The notes beneath the pieces were generated by a model. It was not told the origin of the DNA and made no database searches. It saw only the letters and a list, made by a program, of their open reading frames with translations. The position numbers and the translations under genes are program-made. Shown piece after piece: positions 10,995 to 21,794 of a DNA stretch of 64,000 nucleotides. The stretch's first letter is position 1. Every line of letters begins with the position of its first letter. The stretch comes from Bretschneidera sinensis (lineage: Eukaryota > Streptophyta > Magnoliopsida > Brassicales > Akaniaceae), in NCBI GenBank assembly GCA_023935145.1, contig CM043699.1, positions 106,715,536-106,779,535 on the forward strand, read 5' to 3'.

Positions 10995-13900
10995 ATGGAG
11001 GCAGGGAGGAATTTGCTGTCTTCACCTCCTTCATTTCCTATAAGAACCCACCTCAAAAATGGTCTCTCTTCCTCTTCTTCAGGTAACAGTACTTCCAATT
11101 TTGTTTACATTTTACTTTATATTCCTAAAATTTTCTGTTAATATTTCTTATTGTCTCTTTGCTGCCTCGTTTGGTTACTTAGTGGTCATTCTACTAGCTT
11201 TTAGCCTCTTTTAACGGTTTTTCGGCTTGAGCTGGTAAATATGCATGTTAATAGAATGCTTACACTGGGTTTCTACATGCTTGAGTATTTTCTTTGTTTT
11301 GCGTATGATGTTTTGTTGTTTAATGATGGAATATTAATTAATTAATTGCTTCAAGTGTCATGGCAGTTTATTGTGGATGTGCATTTGTTATTGTGCTCCT
11401 TGATTTGAGGGATTATTTTGGAGTTACCAGAAACACAAACTTGTTATCAATAGTGCTTAAGGGAGTTCTTGCGCAAAACCAACTCTGCTTGTCATCATTC
11501 TTGTGTATGAGTTTATTGGAGATGAAAACTGCTAATATCTGTTTGAGGTTATTTAACTTTCATGGATCTTGAAGAAGTTATTTCTTTTCCTTACAACTGC
11601 TAGTAGATGTTTATTGTTTCTTTTCTTTCAATTAATCAGTTCATTCATGTTTATGCTTATAAATTTGCAGTATTGATGCTTCATGATCAAGTAGCTCCAG
11701 CTGTTACTTCCATAGCTCGACATTTTCCTACTTCAGTTCTTTTACAAGAACAGCGGGATGAGTATAAGCCTTCCTTGCACATGTTTAAGGAAGATAAAAC
11801 ACCCCAGGTTGGACTCTTGTTGTAGATATGAACCACATAAATATTAGTAAAATGTTCATTTAGTAATGCATCCATGTAGTTTGGAAAATCATTCACAACA
11901 TTCCCTTCTATTTGCTCTCTGTGTTTTTGTACTTGTGAAAAAAGAAAAAGAAAAGTCTGTGTGTGTTTGTCCCTCTCTCTGTGTGGCAACTCCTATTCAA
12001 GATATCATCATTTGTTGCCTTGTCTCTGCTGTATTACAGGCGACAATGGATAGGAGGCAGATGGAAACTGGAGCCTCATTACACGAAGATAAGAACTCTA
12101 GCAACTTTGATGAATTGCTCAAGGACTTTGAACAACAGTTGCTTCACTGGCCTGGTTTACTGAATTTGTAAGACAGACCGATTTCTCTTTTCTTTCTACT
12201 TGCATATATTTTCTATGATTGCAATTTTTTCTTGAAGTTTGTCCTTTTATGATACTCTTAACTTTCTCTTGCAGATTGCCTCCGTCACAAACAGGGGGAG
12301 ATGAATTGCCATCCTCAACTTTTCAATCTGTTGGAAGTCATACCAACAAGCTTATGGAGGTTGAACCATGTAATGCGGTTGCCCTCGCTAAGAAGGCTTT
12401 GTCTGCATCAAAGCAAGCTGTGTTATTAGCTGAGGAACCTAAATTATATCAATCTGATCTTGATGATTCCCTTTCCACAAGGTTAGTTTCTTGATGGTTT
12501 TCTCCTTTCCCTGGTATGTCATTGTATTTCCAATTCAGTTTGCTCATGTGAAATTTTTTTCCAGTTTAGGGTCTGCTAGTTCATCTGATTGTCCGCTGGA
12601 GGAGGGAATCACAGTGAGGTCAACACGACTTTTAGAAAGGCGGTCTAAGAACAGGAGAGTGTCAAAATTAAATACCGTGGATGATAAGACTTATAGTTCT
12701 CAGCGGGCCAATGTACGAAAAAAATTAAGTGAAGGCTTTGATCCTGATGATCCCCTTCGAATGTTCTTGTGGGGTCCTGAAACAAGACAACTTTTGACTG
12801 CTAAAGAAGAGTCTGAATTGATTGTTCAAATACAGGTGTATTTCTGAATCCCATTATTCTGAGATGTAGGTAATGCTTGTTTTGTCAAATGACTTATTCT
12901 TACTTGACATGGATAACATGACAGGATTTGATAAGATTAGAGAAGGTGAAGAGCAAGTTTCAATCTCAGTTTGGCCGTGAACCAACCTTGGTTGAATGGG
13001 CTGATGTGATTGGGGTTACTTGTCAAGCCTTGCAGTCAGAACTTCACTTGGGTAACCGCAGTCGGAAAAAGCTGATTTATGCCAATTTACGTATGGTGGT
13101 TCACATTGCTAAACAACATCAGGGTCGGGGACTCAGCCTTCAGGACTTATTGCAGGTTGTATGAAAGACATCTAATTTAGAACACACCTCTCTTTTCCTC
13201 GTATATAGGTGATGAGAAAATGTGTAAAATTTAGTTCGTTGGATAGAATACTTAAGATGAACTTGCTTCAATTCAGCTTTTTTTTCTTCTTAAAATACTT
13301 CAATTCAGCTTTAAAAGGTGCTGAGAGCATCTAAAAGGAAAAAAAAAGTGGAGAAATTCTTAGGAGTGCCGGGCACACAAGAAAAATATATTCCACAAGC
13401 TCTCTCAACCATTTATAGGGGAGAGAGAAAGAGAATTTATTATTTTCTCTCTTAGCATTAATGTTTGAAACCTTGTGTGCCCGACACTCTTAAGAATTCC
13501 TCGAAAAATTGGGTTGGGGTGTGTTCGGTATGCCTTAAATGTACCTGGTTGGGGTTTGCTAGTGTTGAAGATTGAAAAGATCCAAGGGAGACTGCAGGTT
13601 TGGTTGACTGCTTCTTGCTAGCCAAAACTCATTTTATCAAACAACTCTTTCTGTGAAATGTTCATTTGGCACATTTGGATCCGCAGCTATTTCTCTTTGT
13701 TGGAGATTTCCTACAACAGGACTTAGCATAACCTCCCCCCATGTATCCAAGTTTTTCATCCTAGATGAGGAAGTGGTTCTCTTGAACTTGTGCCATTTGT
13801 ACCACTGGGCTGTTATACATTCCTTCTCCGTAAAATCATTATATTCCTCTTTCACTAAACCTGATAACCATATTATCTATTATTATGGCCGGATAAGTGT

Positions 13901-15216
13901 GATAGTTTCATGCAACTATCACTGAAACTGAAAATGATGGTTTCATTCAACTAGGAGCTTACTTAAATGTTCTCCTCTGTTTTGCTTCTCTTTTAGGTGG
14001 GAAGCATTGGTCTTATGAAGAGTGTCGAAAAGTTCAAACCCCAAGCTGGTTGCCGATTTGCCACTTATGCTTTCTGGTGGATAAGGCAAACAATAAGGAA
14101 GGCTATATTTCAACATTCCAGGACAATCCGTTTGCCGGTAACGACAACTTTCTAATCTTTCTGATTTCTAGTTTCCACAAAACTATTTTATTTTATTTTT
14201 TTAATTTTTTAATGTAGCTATCTTTTGTGTTGATTTTCTAACATACAACATTGAAAAGGAACATATCCCTTTGAGCTTTTCAGCATATATAATTTTATTT
14301 TATGTATTGAAAGTGAGCAGCATTTTAATTCCTTTCACGGAACCAATTTATTATTTTCAGGAGAATGTATATAGCCTCCTGGGAAAGGTAATGGAAGCAA
14401 AGAGATCATACATTCGAGAAGGAAACCATTGTCCCAGTAAAGAAGAATTAGCAAGACGTGTTGGAATTACAGTTGACAAGTTGGAAAATTTGCAACGTAC
14501 GACAAGAATGCCACTTTCTATCCAACAACTTGCTTGGGCAGACCAAGATACCACTTTTCAGGTAATGCTTCTCGTTATCCAGATTTTTTTTATATTAGAA
14601 GAAACTTTACAATATTTGGGGGAGGGGGGAATCGAACCCTGCTCATTGAGCAGGGGTAAGATGTCCTTCACCATTTTAATTATTAGTGTGGTGGCATGTG
14701 ATATGTTTCAAAACTTGTTTCTTGCTAACGGCTATTCATGAATTCATTGCCCACTGATCTGAATGGTTATTTTAATGTCCTATGGTGAATGGAATATAAA
14801 GCAAAGACAGTTTTAGTTCCTGATATGCAATTAGCATTAGCCCTCCGCTTCTTTGTCTGGGCAATGAACATATGTTAAAATTGCTATGTAAAAACTGGAG
14901 AATATCATCATCTGTATTATGGTTGCAGGAGATAACTGCGGACACTGGGATTGAGATACCAGATGTAAGTGTGACAAAGCAGCTGATGAGGCAGCATGTG
15001 CGCAACCTTCTAAGCGTTCTCAGCCCGAAGGAGAGACGGATAATCAGATTAAGATATGGTATTGAGGATGGCAAACAGAAATCACTTTCTGAAATTGGCG
15101 ACATGTTTGGGTTATCTAAGGAAAGGATTCGGCAGTTGGAAAACCGAGCATTGTACAGGCTGAAGCAGTGCCTTAGCAGCCATGGACTTGGTGCTTATGC
15201 AGATTTGCTCATTTAG
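10995..15216 (+). CDS. SIG6: Plastid RNA polymerase sigma factor, SIG6 orthologue (nine exons)
   Basis: Exons: 10995-11082, 11671-11807, 12040-12167, 12275-12481, 12565-12835, 12925-13155, 13997-14137, 14361-14561, 14929-15216. All introns are GT-AG and phases agree, giving 563 residues. The start is set by [14 protein letters not shown], which aligns with the N-terminus I recall for Arabidopsis SIG6. An ATG at 11059 is out of frame. The N-terminus is Ser-rich with few acids, as in a chloroplast transit peptide. MLHDQ and RHFPTSVL follow. Sigma region 1.2-like [14 protein letters not shown] lies near 254-267. Region 2 spans about 325-401 ([30 protein letters not shown]), region 3 about 402-468, and region 4 about 490-550 with the helix-turn-helix [21 protein letters not shown]6 directs the plastid-encoded polymerase to early photosynthesis promoters. 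One oddity is Val at the first codon of exon 7, where QEG is usual. Confidence 0.93.
13351..13502. mobile_element. MITE in SIG6 intron 6
   Basis: The 152-bp element has near-perfect 31-bp terminal inverted repeats. The left begins GAGAAATTCTTAGGAGTGCC; the right is the complement of a strand ending CTTAAGAATTCCTC. The GGGCACACAAG core is identical in both arms. The centre has purine-rich GAGAGAGAAAGAG and its complement. There are no coding sequences. The target duplication is unclear because both flanks are A-rich. It lies wholly inside the intron. Confidence 0.75.
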
Positions 15217-15852
15217 GTGGACCGACACAAGGTTGTGCTCTTAGTTCACGAGTCTTAGGTTTTTGGTATCTTTCAGGTGCAATATGGAAATTATGCTTAT
15301 GGTTTTTGAAGGTTAATTTACCCATAAGCTTTAAGTTGGTGTTCCATTTCCAGAGTGGCCTTAGGCTTGGAGGTGGTCATGTATATGAGCTACCTATATA
15401 TATAGCTCACAACAATTTCTAAATGCTTCATAGTTGTAATTTGACGTTTTTCTTTTGAGGAAAGGTGAATTCATATAGTTTGTAATTGAATCTCTCTTCT
15501 ATTCAGTAATCCATTGAACCAGTGACGCCTGGGTATGGCATCACAACTACAGAGTTATGTTCGTGCATCCAAATTTTCGAGAAATACAAGATATCAAAGC
15601 ACAGTATCAAGTGTACCTTCACTTTACAAACAAATGAAAGCTTTGATGTCAACTACCACTAGTAAATTTCACCAGTTGGATTGACCAAAAGTGTTTCCTT
15701 AATCGGTTTTCTGGACAAAAAAGTGCATTTAAAACAATCCCCATATGATCATGAGATCGACTACTAGGTCATAACAGAACAATTAAATGCTTGCTTTTGC
15801 ATGCATATTCGTTTCTCCTGAATCATATAATTTCTGAATAATCATATGAGCA
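15217..15852. other. SIG6 3' flank
   Basis: This holds the presumed 3' UTR and intergenic DNA. No gene, tRNA or repeat was recognised. A (TA)n run at about 15395-15402 is short. Confidence 0.5.
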
Positions 15853-17658
15853 TGATAGAACCTTAGGAAAATTGCAAGAAAAAAAGATAAAAGAGAGAAT
15901 TTGATCACTTCAAGGGGATCGACTTTCAATAGGCAAAGTTTCAATGAGGTATAATTCTTATTTGGTAGGATAAAATAGCCATAAGACATTACATATTTAT
16001 AATAATACTAAACTATAGTCTCCTAGGAAAAGAATGATACTAAATAGGAAATTATAAATCAACTAGGAAAAGGAAATGAGCTAGTCTACAATTGTTTAAT
16101 TAATATATCACTAAAAAAATGAAAAGTGAAAAAATATTTCGAAAAGTTTCAAGATATATCTCCAAGAATACTCAACCATTAAATCCCAAGAAGCACTTCT
16201 TAATTTTCCAATGATAATAAGAAATTAATGGTTATTTGTTGATTTTACATTGTGAATTTTACATTAGAGCATTTGTTTTCACATATTAAAACCTGTCTAT
16301 ATGCAAGCTTCACCTTAAACTTCTCACATGATTTCAAGAGGCAAACAAATCTTGTTGCAATTTTAAAATCCATAAAATTATTAGTTGTTACTCCGAATCA
16401 ATAAAAACAATTACCATCTGACATTTAAGTAAAACATTCACCCACATAGTTTAAAGGTTTGAATAAACAATTAAAACATGAAACGAAACATTGATATTAC
16501 CTGATTTGATATTCTCTTGGTCAAACTCTTCATTTTTAACACTTTCTTCTTCTCGAGCACGTTCAATTATAAGCAATTGTGCCCGCTTGCGATGATGTGT
16601 CTTGTTTCTTTTCTTTTTTTTTTTTTTAAATCACAATGCCAACACAACACTTTGCGGTTCTATCCTTAAGTTCTTGTGTGAGGTGTTTGGTTGGCACGTT
16701 ATGGGTCCAGTAGGAAAATAGCCACTACCTTAGGTGAATTGGTTGGTTGCTTGCCTCCTTATAAATGCTATGGCTTTCCTCATTTAGTCTTTTCTCTTGT
16801 AACTCAAAAGAAACATCAGCTATCATGGTACCTGGTTTATATGTCTTGACTTCTCGACGAATATCTACTTTAAGAAAAGTTTCTACCAATTATTTCTCTA
16901 ATCAATCACGAGCCCTATTAGATAGTTGTTCAAAACGATCTTGATATTTTAACACTATTGTTGTTTGTCAAATTTTAACAAGCTCGCCATTGACATTCTT
17001 GTATTATGAAAGACCAAATCTAATAAGAAAGCCTTTAACAAATTCCTTTCATTTGGGCACTCCACGACACGATTCAATTCAATTATATCATTGGATAGCA
17101 TATCTTTCAAGATTGATGACAACCACCTCTACTTTGGAAACCTATAGTGTTCGGTAGAAGTAAACAAACTTTTATGTTTGTGAAACCCATCCGGTTGGAT
17201 CTTTTTCATCCTATCATGGAAACTCTACCTTCATGCATGAGAAACTATTAAAACGTCCTCCATGAGACACTTGAATCGAATCTTTGTTCTGAATCTCAAA
17301 CTACTCCTTTTGATTAACATCAGACCTCAAGGTAGCATAATTTTTTTTTTAATTATTTTTTTATTACATGTCAAAGTTATGCAAAAAAAAACCAATCAAG
17401 CATTGATACCAATTGATAAAAACCCTATTGTTCTATCAAAGAAAATTGCAAGAAAAAAATAAATGAGAAAAAAGAGAGAATTTGATCACTTTGAAAGGAT
17501 TGACCTCCGATAAACAAAGCTTCAATGAGTTTGCTTGAATAAGACATTGCATATTTATAATACTAAGCTATAGTCTATTAAGAAAAAAAAAACTACTAAA
17601 TAGAAAATCATAAATCAACTGGAGAAAAAAAACTAATTTAGAATTGCCTAATTTATCA
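15853..17658 (-). mobile_element. Gag-only LTR element remnant, minus strand
   Basis: Two related direct repeats of about 250 bp (15853-16110 and 17414-17658) flank 1.3 kb. Both begin TGATA on the plus strand and share ATTGCAAGAAAAAAA and ACTATAGTCT stretches. On the minus strand the right repeat is followed by TGGTATCAATGC, close to the usual initiator-Met tRNA primer site TGGTATCAGAGC. The interior encodes only a gag remnant, so this is a deletion derivative or a non-autonomous element. Flanking five-base duplications do not match, so boundaries are approximate. Confidence 0.6.
16550..17230 (-). pseudogene. Retrotransposon gag remnant with zinc knuckle
   Basis: The minus strand near 16960-16780 reads YQDRFEQLSNRARD, ETFLKVDIRREVKTYKPGT and FELQEKRLNE with in-frame stops. 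This matches the gag family of gypsy elements. Further on, near 16640, one frame gives LCWHCD followed after an A-rich tract by RKRAQLLIIE, the remains of a CCHC zinc knuckle. The A tract (plus-strand poly-T at about 16612-16627) has probably expanded inside the knuckle. No protease or polymerase follows. Confidence 0.6.
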
Positions 17659-17784
17659 CGGGGAAAAAAGAAAAGTGAGAATGTATCTTACTATTAGTCG
17701 AATTAACAGAAACCATCAAATTGCTCATTCAAAAAAAAATCTGTCACTCCATCAGTAAGTAAGATATCTTCTCCAATCACTGGG

Positions 17785-17862
17785 AAGATAGGACCAGGCC
17801 CTGAAGCTTCAATGGTTTCTTTCATTTGGGTGAATAAAAATCATGATACTAGTACATGGACT
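17785..17862 (+). pseudogene. UDP-glycosyltransferase fragment, module copy 1
   Basis: A short match to the larger fragment at 18990-19075: GAAGCTTCAA(T/A)GG(T)TTCTTTCATTTGGGT and AAAATCATGATACTA. It corresponds to GLEAS...FIWV of plant glycosyltransferases. It lies just before a broken tRNA-Ile, in the same order as in the second module copy. Confidence 0.55.
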
Positions 17863-17886
17863 AAATTTTTTGGACCTGGAAATATT

Positions 17887-17948
17887 TGGCCCAAGCAAAT
17901 GTCGAACCTGCGACCTTTGCGTTACTAGCACCACTGAGCTAATAGGCC
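17887..17948 (-). pseudogene. tRNA-Ile pseudogene, module copy 1
   Basis: The minus strand begins GGCCTATTAGCTCAGTGGT and ends GCTTGGGCCA. The anticodon stem and part of the D arm are deleted (62 nt against 74), and the T-arm stem is disrupted. It is clearly related to the tRNA at 19262-19335. Confidence 0.75.
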
Positions 17949-17994
17949 ATCATCAATAGTTAAATTATCAAGTATTATGACATAAAAAAAATTG

Positions 17995-18449
17995 AACATT
18001 AATCCTAACTTCAACTTCAGAACTCTCGCAAACATAGTACTGAGAGAAGAGAGAAAGCATCATCCAATTCCTCCGAACGATGAATGAGTCATGTGATCAT
18101 TAGGAATACCCCAAAACCTCTCAATTTTCCTTTTCCAGTCCTCAACCGGAGATGTTTCCCTCACTCACATTAACTTCCTTGTTGGAGGACTTCACCAAAA
18201 TGCTGAATTTTGGTTCCCTGACAAGGGTTTGACAGCAAGACCAACAAGCACAAGTTGTTGGAAATCGAATGATCCGATGGGACGATGATTCACCAAGTCC
18301 TCATTATTGAACAAGAGAGTTTGCTTTATCACATCCACGTCCAAACGGGCTTCAATTCTCTCTTTCAAGTCAAGGATGTTTGCCAATGTTGGCATTTCGA
18401 TTTCAGGTGTTACCTTTCCTGCCGTGAACGTGAACAACATCGTGGCCAT
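17995..18449 (-). pseudogene. Double ubiquitin-like gene, copy A, second domain broken
   Basis: Starting at 18449 the minus strand encodes one ubiquitin-like domain (MATMLFTFTAGKVTPEIEM, DLKERIEARL, QQLVLVGLAV), 85 residues to a stop at 18192. A single-base frameshift near 18210 diverts the frame before the SILVK stretch that opens the second domain in copy B. Traces of that domain continue to about 17995 with stops. It may be a pseudogene, or it may express a single-domain protein. There is no C-terminal Gly-Gly, so conjugation is unlikely. Confidence 0.65.
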
Positions 18450-18825
18450 GATAGAAAATCACAAGAATTCAACAAATCGATCAATTTCTGCTTAAATATT
18501 AATTCCTTGCAAGTGCGCTATTTCTTAAAGCGTCGAATTGTTGGAAAAGGAGAGCTCTAATTTAGACATGTATAGGAAAAGTTGATGAAGAAATGAATTG
18601 TATGTTGTATTCATTCTAAATACATTTATGGGAAGGTGAATTATTTCTCATTCCTTATGATTGATGTTTTTTGTGCTGTAATTTGACACAGCAAGAGAAA
18701 TTAGAAGCAGCACAAAATTTCCATTGTTGTACTGTCTCCTTGTAATTTGTATTGCAATGTTTGATGTTATCTCTACCGATGGGAAAGCCAACCATTTACC
18801 CTTCCGAATCTCAAGCAAAACATGT

Positions 18826-19182
18826 TGCCAGTTTCTCTCTTCAACAGAGAAGCTCTCGACATAGCGCAGAGAGGAAACAAAGCTTCCATTGGTAAAGAGC
18901 AGTGTCTTTCTTGGCTTGATTCCAGGGAACCCAACTCAGTGCTCTACGTTTGCTTTGAGAGTCTGTGAATTCGCTGAGTCACAACTTTTGGAGATAGGAT
19001 TAGGCCTTGAAGCTTCAAAGGTATCTTTCATTTGGGTTATCAAACAGAATCAAAATCATGATACTAATGAAGGTGGATAGGGGATTTTGAAGAGAGGGTT
19101 AAAGACAGAGGGCTTATCATAAGGGGATGGGCTCCTCAGGTTCTTATACTGAGTCACCCGGCTGTGGTGGGTTCATGACTCA
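18826..19182 (+). pseudogene. UDP-glycosyltransferase (UGT73-like) fragment, module copy 2
   Basis: Reads PVSLFNREALDIAQRGNKAS, QCLSWLDSREPNSVLYVCF, then after a frameshift FAESQLLEIGLGLEAS and FIWVI. After another frameshift it reads [19 protein letters not shown] and, in a third frame, GGFMTHCG. This is the sugar-donor (PSPG) signature region of family 1 glycosyltransferases, which glucosylate small molecules in the cytosol. It ends abruptly after HCG, and no N-terminal half is present. At least three frame changes mark it as dead. Confidence 0.85.
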
Positions 19183-19261
19183 TTGTGGAGTTTAAAACGA
19201 AAACAGAAGGAAAGATTTGGATTTTTTTAGGGTGAAAAGCGAGAACGGAAAAAATAAAACT

Positions 19262-19335
19262 TGGCCCATGCAGGTCTCGAACCTGCAGCTTTAACGTTAT
19301 TAGCACGACGCTCTAACCAACTGAGCTAATAAGCC
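19262..19335 (-). tRNA. tRNA-Ile (anticodon AAT), slightly degenerate
   Basis: The minus strand (5' end at 19335) folds as a tRNA. The acceptor stem GGCTTAT pairs with ATGGGCC (two G-U pairs). The D arm is GCTCAGTTGGTTAGAGC. The anticodon loop CTAATAA reads AAT. The T arm GCAGG-TTCGAGA-CCTGC is intact and the discriminator base is A. The anticodon stem has one mismatch and two wobbles compared with the usual plant tRNA-Ile(AAT). The changed positions look like CpG decay. It may be a recently dying gene. A and B box promoter elements are present. Confidence 0.75.
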
Positions 19336-19510
19336 ATTGTTGGTTGCTTAATATTACAATTTATATGAAATCGATGCATTGAGAAAATATTTATCTGGGA
19401 AAAAACAGTTATTCAATACTAAACTTTTGATCAAACTTATACTCTATTTAAACGAGCTACACGATCCAAAGATAATTTATTCTAATAATATTAAAGTAGT
19501 TCATTTAAAG

Positions 19511-20011
19511 CTAGAATTCATTCAATGATGAAGGGGGTGGAACATTAACCCTGATCTCAATTTCAGAGCCCTCGCAAACATAATAGTGAGAGAGAGCGAA
19601 AAAATCATTCATTTCCACCGAAAGACGAATGAGAGTCATCTGCTCACTAGGAATACCCAAAACGCTCTCAATTTTCCTCTTCAACTCACCAACCAGATAT
19701 GATTCCCTCACCCTCACACTAGCTTCCTTGTCGGCGGACTTGACCAAAATGCTGAATTTTGGTCGCCCCAAGGCTCTGACACCAAGCATAACCAGGGAAG
19801 GTTCTTGGAAATTGTATGATTGGATGGAGCGTTGACTCACCAACCTAACACCGTTGTACCACAGAGCTTGCCTTGCCACCTCCACGCCCAAACGCTCTTT
19901 AATTCTCTCCTTCAAGTCATGGATGGTGTCCGATGGTGCCATCTCGATTTCAGGTCTTACCTGTCCTCCAATGATCCTGAGCAACACCATGACATTCAAA
20001 AAGTCGATCAA
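19511..20011 (-). CDS. Protein with two tandem ubiquitin-like domains (copy B)
   Basis: An open frame of 166 residues. Domain 1 covers about 8-82 (MVLLRIIGGQVRPEIEM, IHDLKERIKERLGVEV, IQSYNFQEPSLVMLGV). Domain 2 covers about 83-157 (PKFSILVKSADKEASVRV, LVGELKRKIESVLGIPSEQM, YYVCEGSEIEIRV). The C-terminus (PPPSSLNEF) lacks Gly-Gly, so it is not a conjugatable modifier. A proteasome- or partner-binding role is only an inference from the fold. The first Met is at 20011, but the Met at 19990 matches the start of copy A better. It is the only intact copy of three here, the others being at 18449 and 24370. There is no intron. Confidence 0.75.
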   Translation of the reverse strand: MIDFLNVMVLLRIIGGQVRPEIEMAPSDTIHDLKERIKERLGVEVARQALWYNGVRLVSQRSIQSYNFQEPSLVMLGVRALGRPKFSILVKSADKEASVRVRESYLVGELKRKIESVLGIPSEQMTLIRLSVEMNDFFALSHYYVCEGSEIEIRVNVPPPSSLNEF

Positions 20012-20430
20012 TTCCTCCTTTAAATATTAATTCTCTGTATAGTGCTTAATTTTCAAGTGTCAAATTGTTTGTAAAATGAGAGCTCTAATTTAGGTATGTG
20101 TACATAGGAAAAGTTCATGCAAAAATAAACTGTATGTTGTATTCACTCTAAATGCATTTCTGGGAAGGTGAATATTATTTCTCCTTCCTTATGATCATAT
20201 ACCTCAGTTTATGTGTTGTAATTTGACATTGCTAGTATACTGAAGCACAAAATTTGCCTGGTTGTACTATCTTCTTGTGATTTAGTCTGCATTCACCATG
20301 TTTTCTTCTATATGCAAGTTAGCTAAACACCTAATCATTATTAAAAATAATTGAATTCTTAATCAGATTTGCATAGAGAGAATGATAAACTTGGCCACTC
20401 TTTGCTGAACACTTTTACAATGAGAATTTC

Positions 20431-20580
20431 GTGTTGAATCGGGGTTGGAATCGTCGTGGCGAGAGGAGGAGAACATTGGTGATTTGGTTGAGAGAGACCG
20501 AGTTGAGGAGGTGGTTACTCGTTTTATAAATGGCGGCGAGGAGATTGAGGGAATGTAGAAGCGAGTGAGTCAATTCAATG
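20431..20580 (+). pseudogene. UGT C-terminal fragment, module copy 3
   Basis: One frame reads WREEENIGDLVERDRVEEVV, then TRFINGGEEIEGM before a stop. This resembles the WGEEEK...VLVKRDDV...EGEE C-terminus of UGT73-type glycosyltransferases. It is followed by the same GAAAGATTTGGAT / AGGGTGAAAAG stretch that precedes the tRNA in copy 2, so it belongs to the third module copy. Confidence 0.55.
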
Positions 20581-20662
20581 AGTCGGAGTGGGTGAAAAGA
20601 AAAGATTTGGATATTTATAGGGTGAAAAGTGAAAACAAGAAAAAAAAAAAAAGAGAAAAATT

Positions 20663-20694
20663 TGGCCCATTCTAACTAGCTCAGGTAATAGGCC
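20663..20694 (-). pseudogene. tRNA-Ile remnant, module copy 3
   Basis: Only 32 nt remain: GGCCTATTA and part of a D-arm-like sequence joined directly to ATGGGCCA. The anticodon and T arms are deleted. Its position relative to the UGT fragment matches the other two copies. Confidence 0.6.
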
Positions 20695-20702
20695 ATTTGT
20701 TA

Positions 20703-21056
20703 TGTTAGGCTATGTGTGGAGCCTGGTGGGCTTTTTTTTTGTCTAATCTGATGTTTTCAGCACTGTTTGGTATCTATTTTATTTTAACAAGGAAATGTAA
20801 GGGTTTCATTTTATTCTTTTGTGTAAGTGAGTGAGCCATCTTAAGTGTGTGAATACTGTGAGGAGTGTCTAGGGGTGAGACCTCCTTGTATTGTTCTTCA
20901 AGACATAGTGAAATCGCTGCAACTTCGTGGACGTAACCCGAGTTTGGTTGAACCACGTAAATCTGTGTGCTGAGTGTTTGTCTTTGATTTATTTCTATTT
21001 TCTTCTCTATATTCGCATCTCAAGATCCATAGGAATATGGTAGTTTAACCCTAACA
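20703..21056 (+). repeat. 5' LTR of the rearranged copia element
   Basis: 354 bp, TGTTAGG...CTAACA, with the tRNA-Met-type primer site starting at 21059. The minus-strand frame at 20774-20956 is an artefact of this LTR. Confidence 0.85.
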
Positions 21057-21092
21057 ACTGGTATCAGAGCTATCGGTTTTTGAGTGGGAGTG

Positions 21093-21792
21093 ATGGCCGG
21101 AGAAGAAGGAAAGACGACATGAATCGAGAAATTCGATGGCACAGATTTTAGGTATTGGAGGATGCAAATCAAAGATTATCTTTATGGGAAGAAATTACAT
21201 TTGCCTCTGTTAGGAGCAAAGCCAGACAGTATGAAAGAAGACGAATGGAATCTTCTTGATAGATAGGTATTGAGAGTTATTCGATTAACTCTATCAAGAT
21301 CAGTTGCGCACAATGTTATGAAGGACAAGACCACCAAGGATATGATGACGGCTTTGTCCAGTATGTATGAAAAGCCGTCGGCTAACAACAAAGTGCATTT
21401 GATGAAAAAGTTGTTCAATTTGAAGATGACGGAAAGTACCTCTGTTGCGCAGCATCTGAATGAGTTCAATACAATTGTTAATCAATTGTCCTCTGTTCAG
21501 ATTGATTTTGATGATGAGATCCGTGCTTTAATTGTTTTGGCTTCTTTGCCAAACAGTTGGGAAGGTATGAGAATGGCGGTGAGTAATTCTGCAGGGAAGA
21601 ATAAACTCAAATATGAAGATATTTGGGATTTGATTTTAAGCGAAGAGGTTCGCAAGAGAGATGCGGGTGAAACCTCGGGTTCTGGTTCTGCTTTAAATCT
21701 TGAGACAAGAGGTAGAGCACATGATAGAAATTCCAATTGGAGTAGATCAAAATCCAAAAGAGGAGGTAGGAGTAAATCCATATCTGGATGAC
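21093..21792 (+). pseudogene. Copia gag (capsid region)
   Basis: The ATG at 21093 opens MAGEEGKTT then a stop, then IEKFDGTDFRYWRMQI. A second stop occurs near 21266. The long open part (21270-21791) contains MKKLFNLKMTES, LNEFNTIVNQLSSVQI and LPNSWEGMR, the gag family of copia elements. Both early stops could arise by single C to T changes. The frame ends just where the zinc knuckle should begin. Confidence 0.85.
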
Positions 21793-21794
21793 AA

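Noticed and set aside
10828..11043. 71-residue open frame upstream of SIG6
   Set aside because: It overlaps SIG6 exon 1 in a different frame and has no recognisable features.
11059..11082. ATG at 11059 as the SIG6 start (MVSLPLLQ)
   Set aside because: It is out of frame with exon 2 and would hit a stop at once. The frame from 10995 splices cleanly and matches the known SIG6 N-terminus.
14605..14645. tRNA-like GGGTTCGATTCC (minus strand) in SIG6 intron 8
   Set aside because: Only a B-box-like stretch with no foldable acceptor or anticodon arm. At most a SINE scrap.
17262..17462. 66-residue plus-strand frame in the gag-only element
   Set aside because: It is on the strand opposite to gag, crosses the primer site and poly-A/T tracts, and has no motif.
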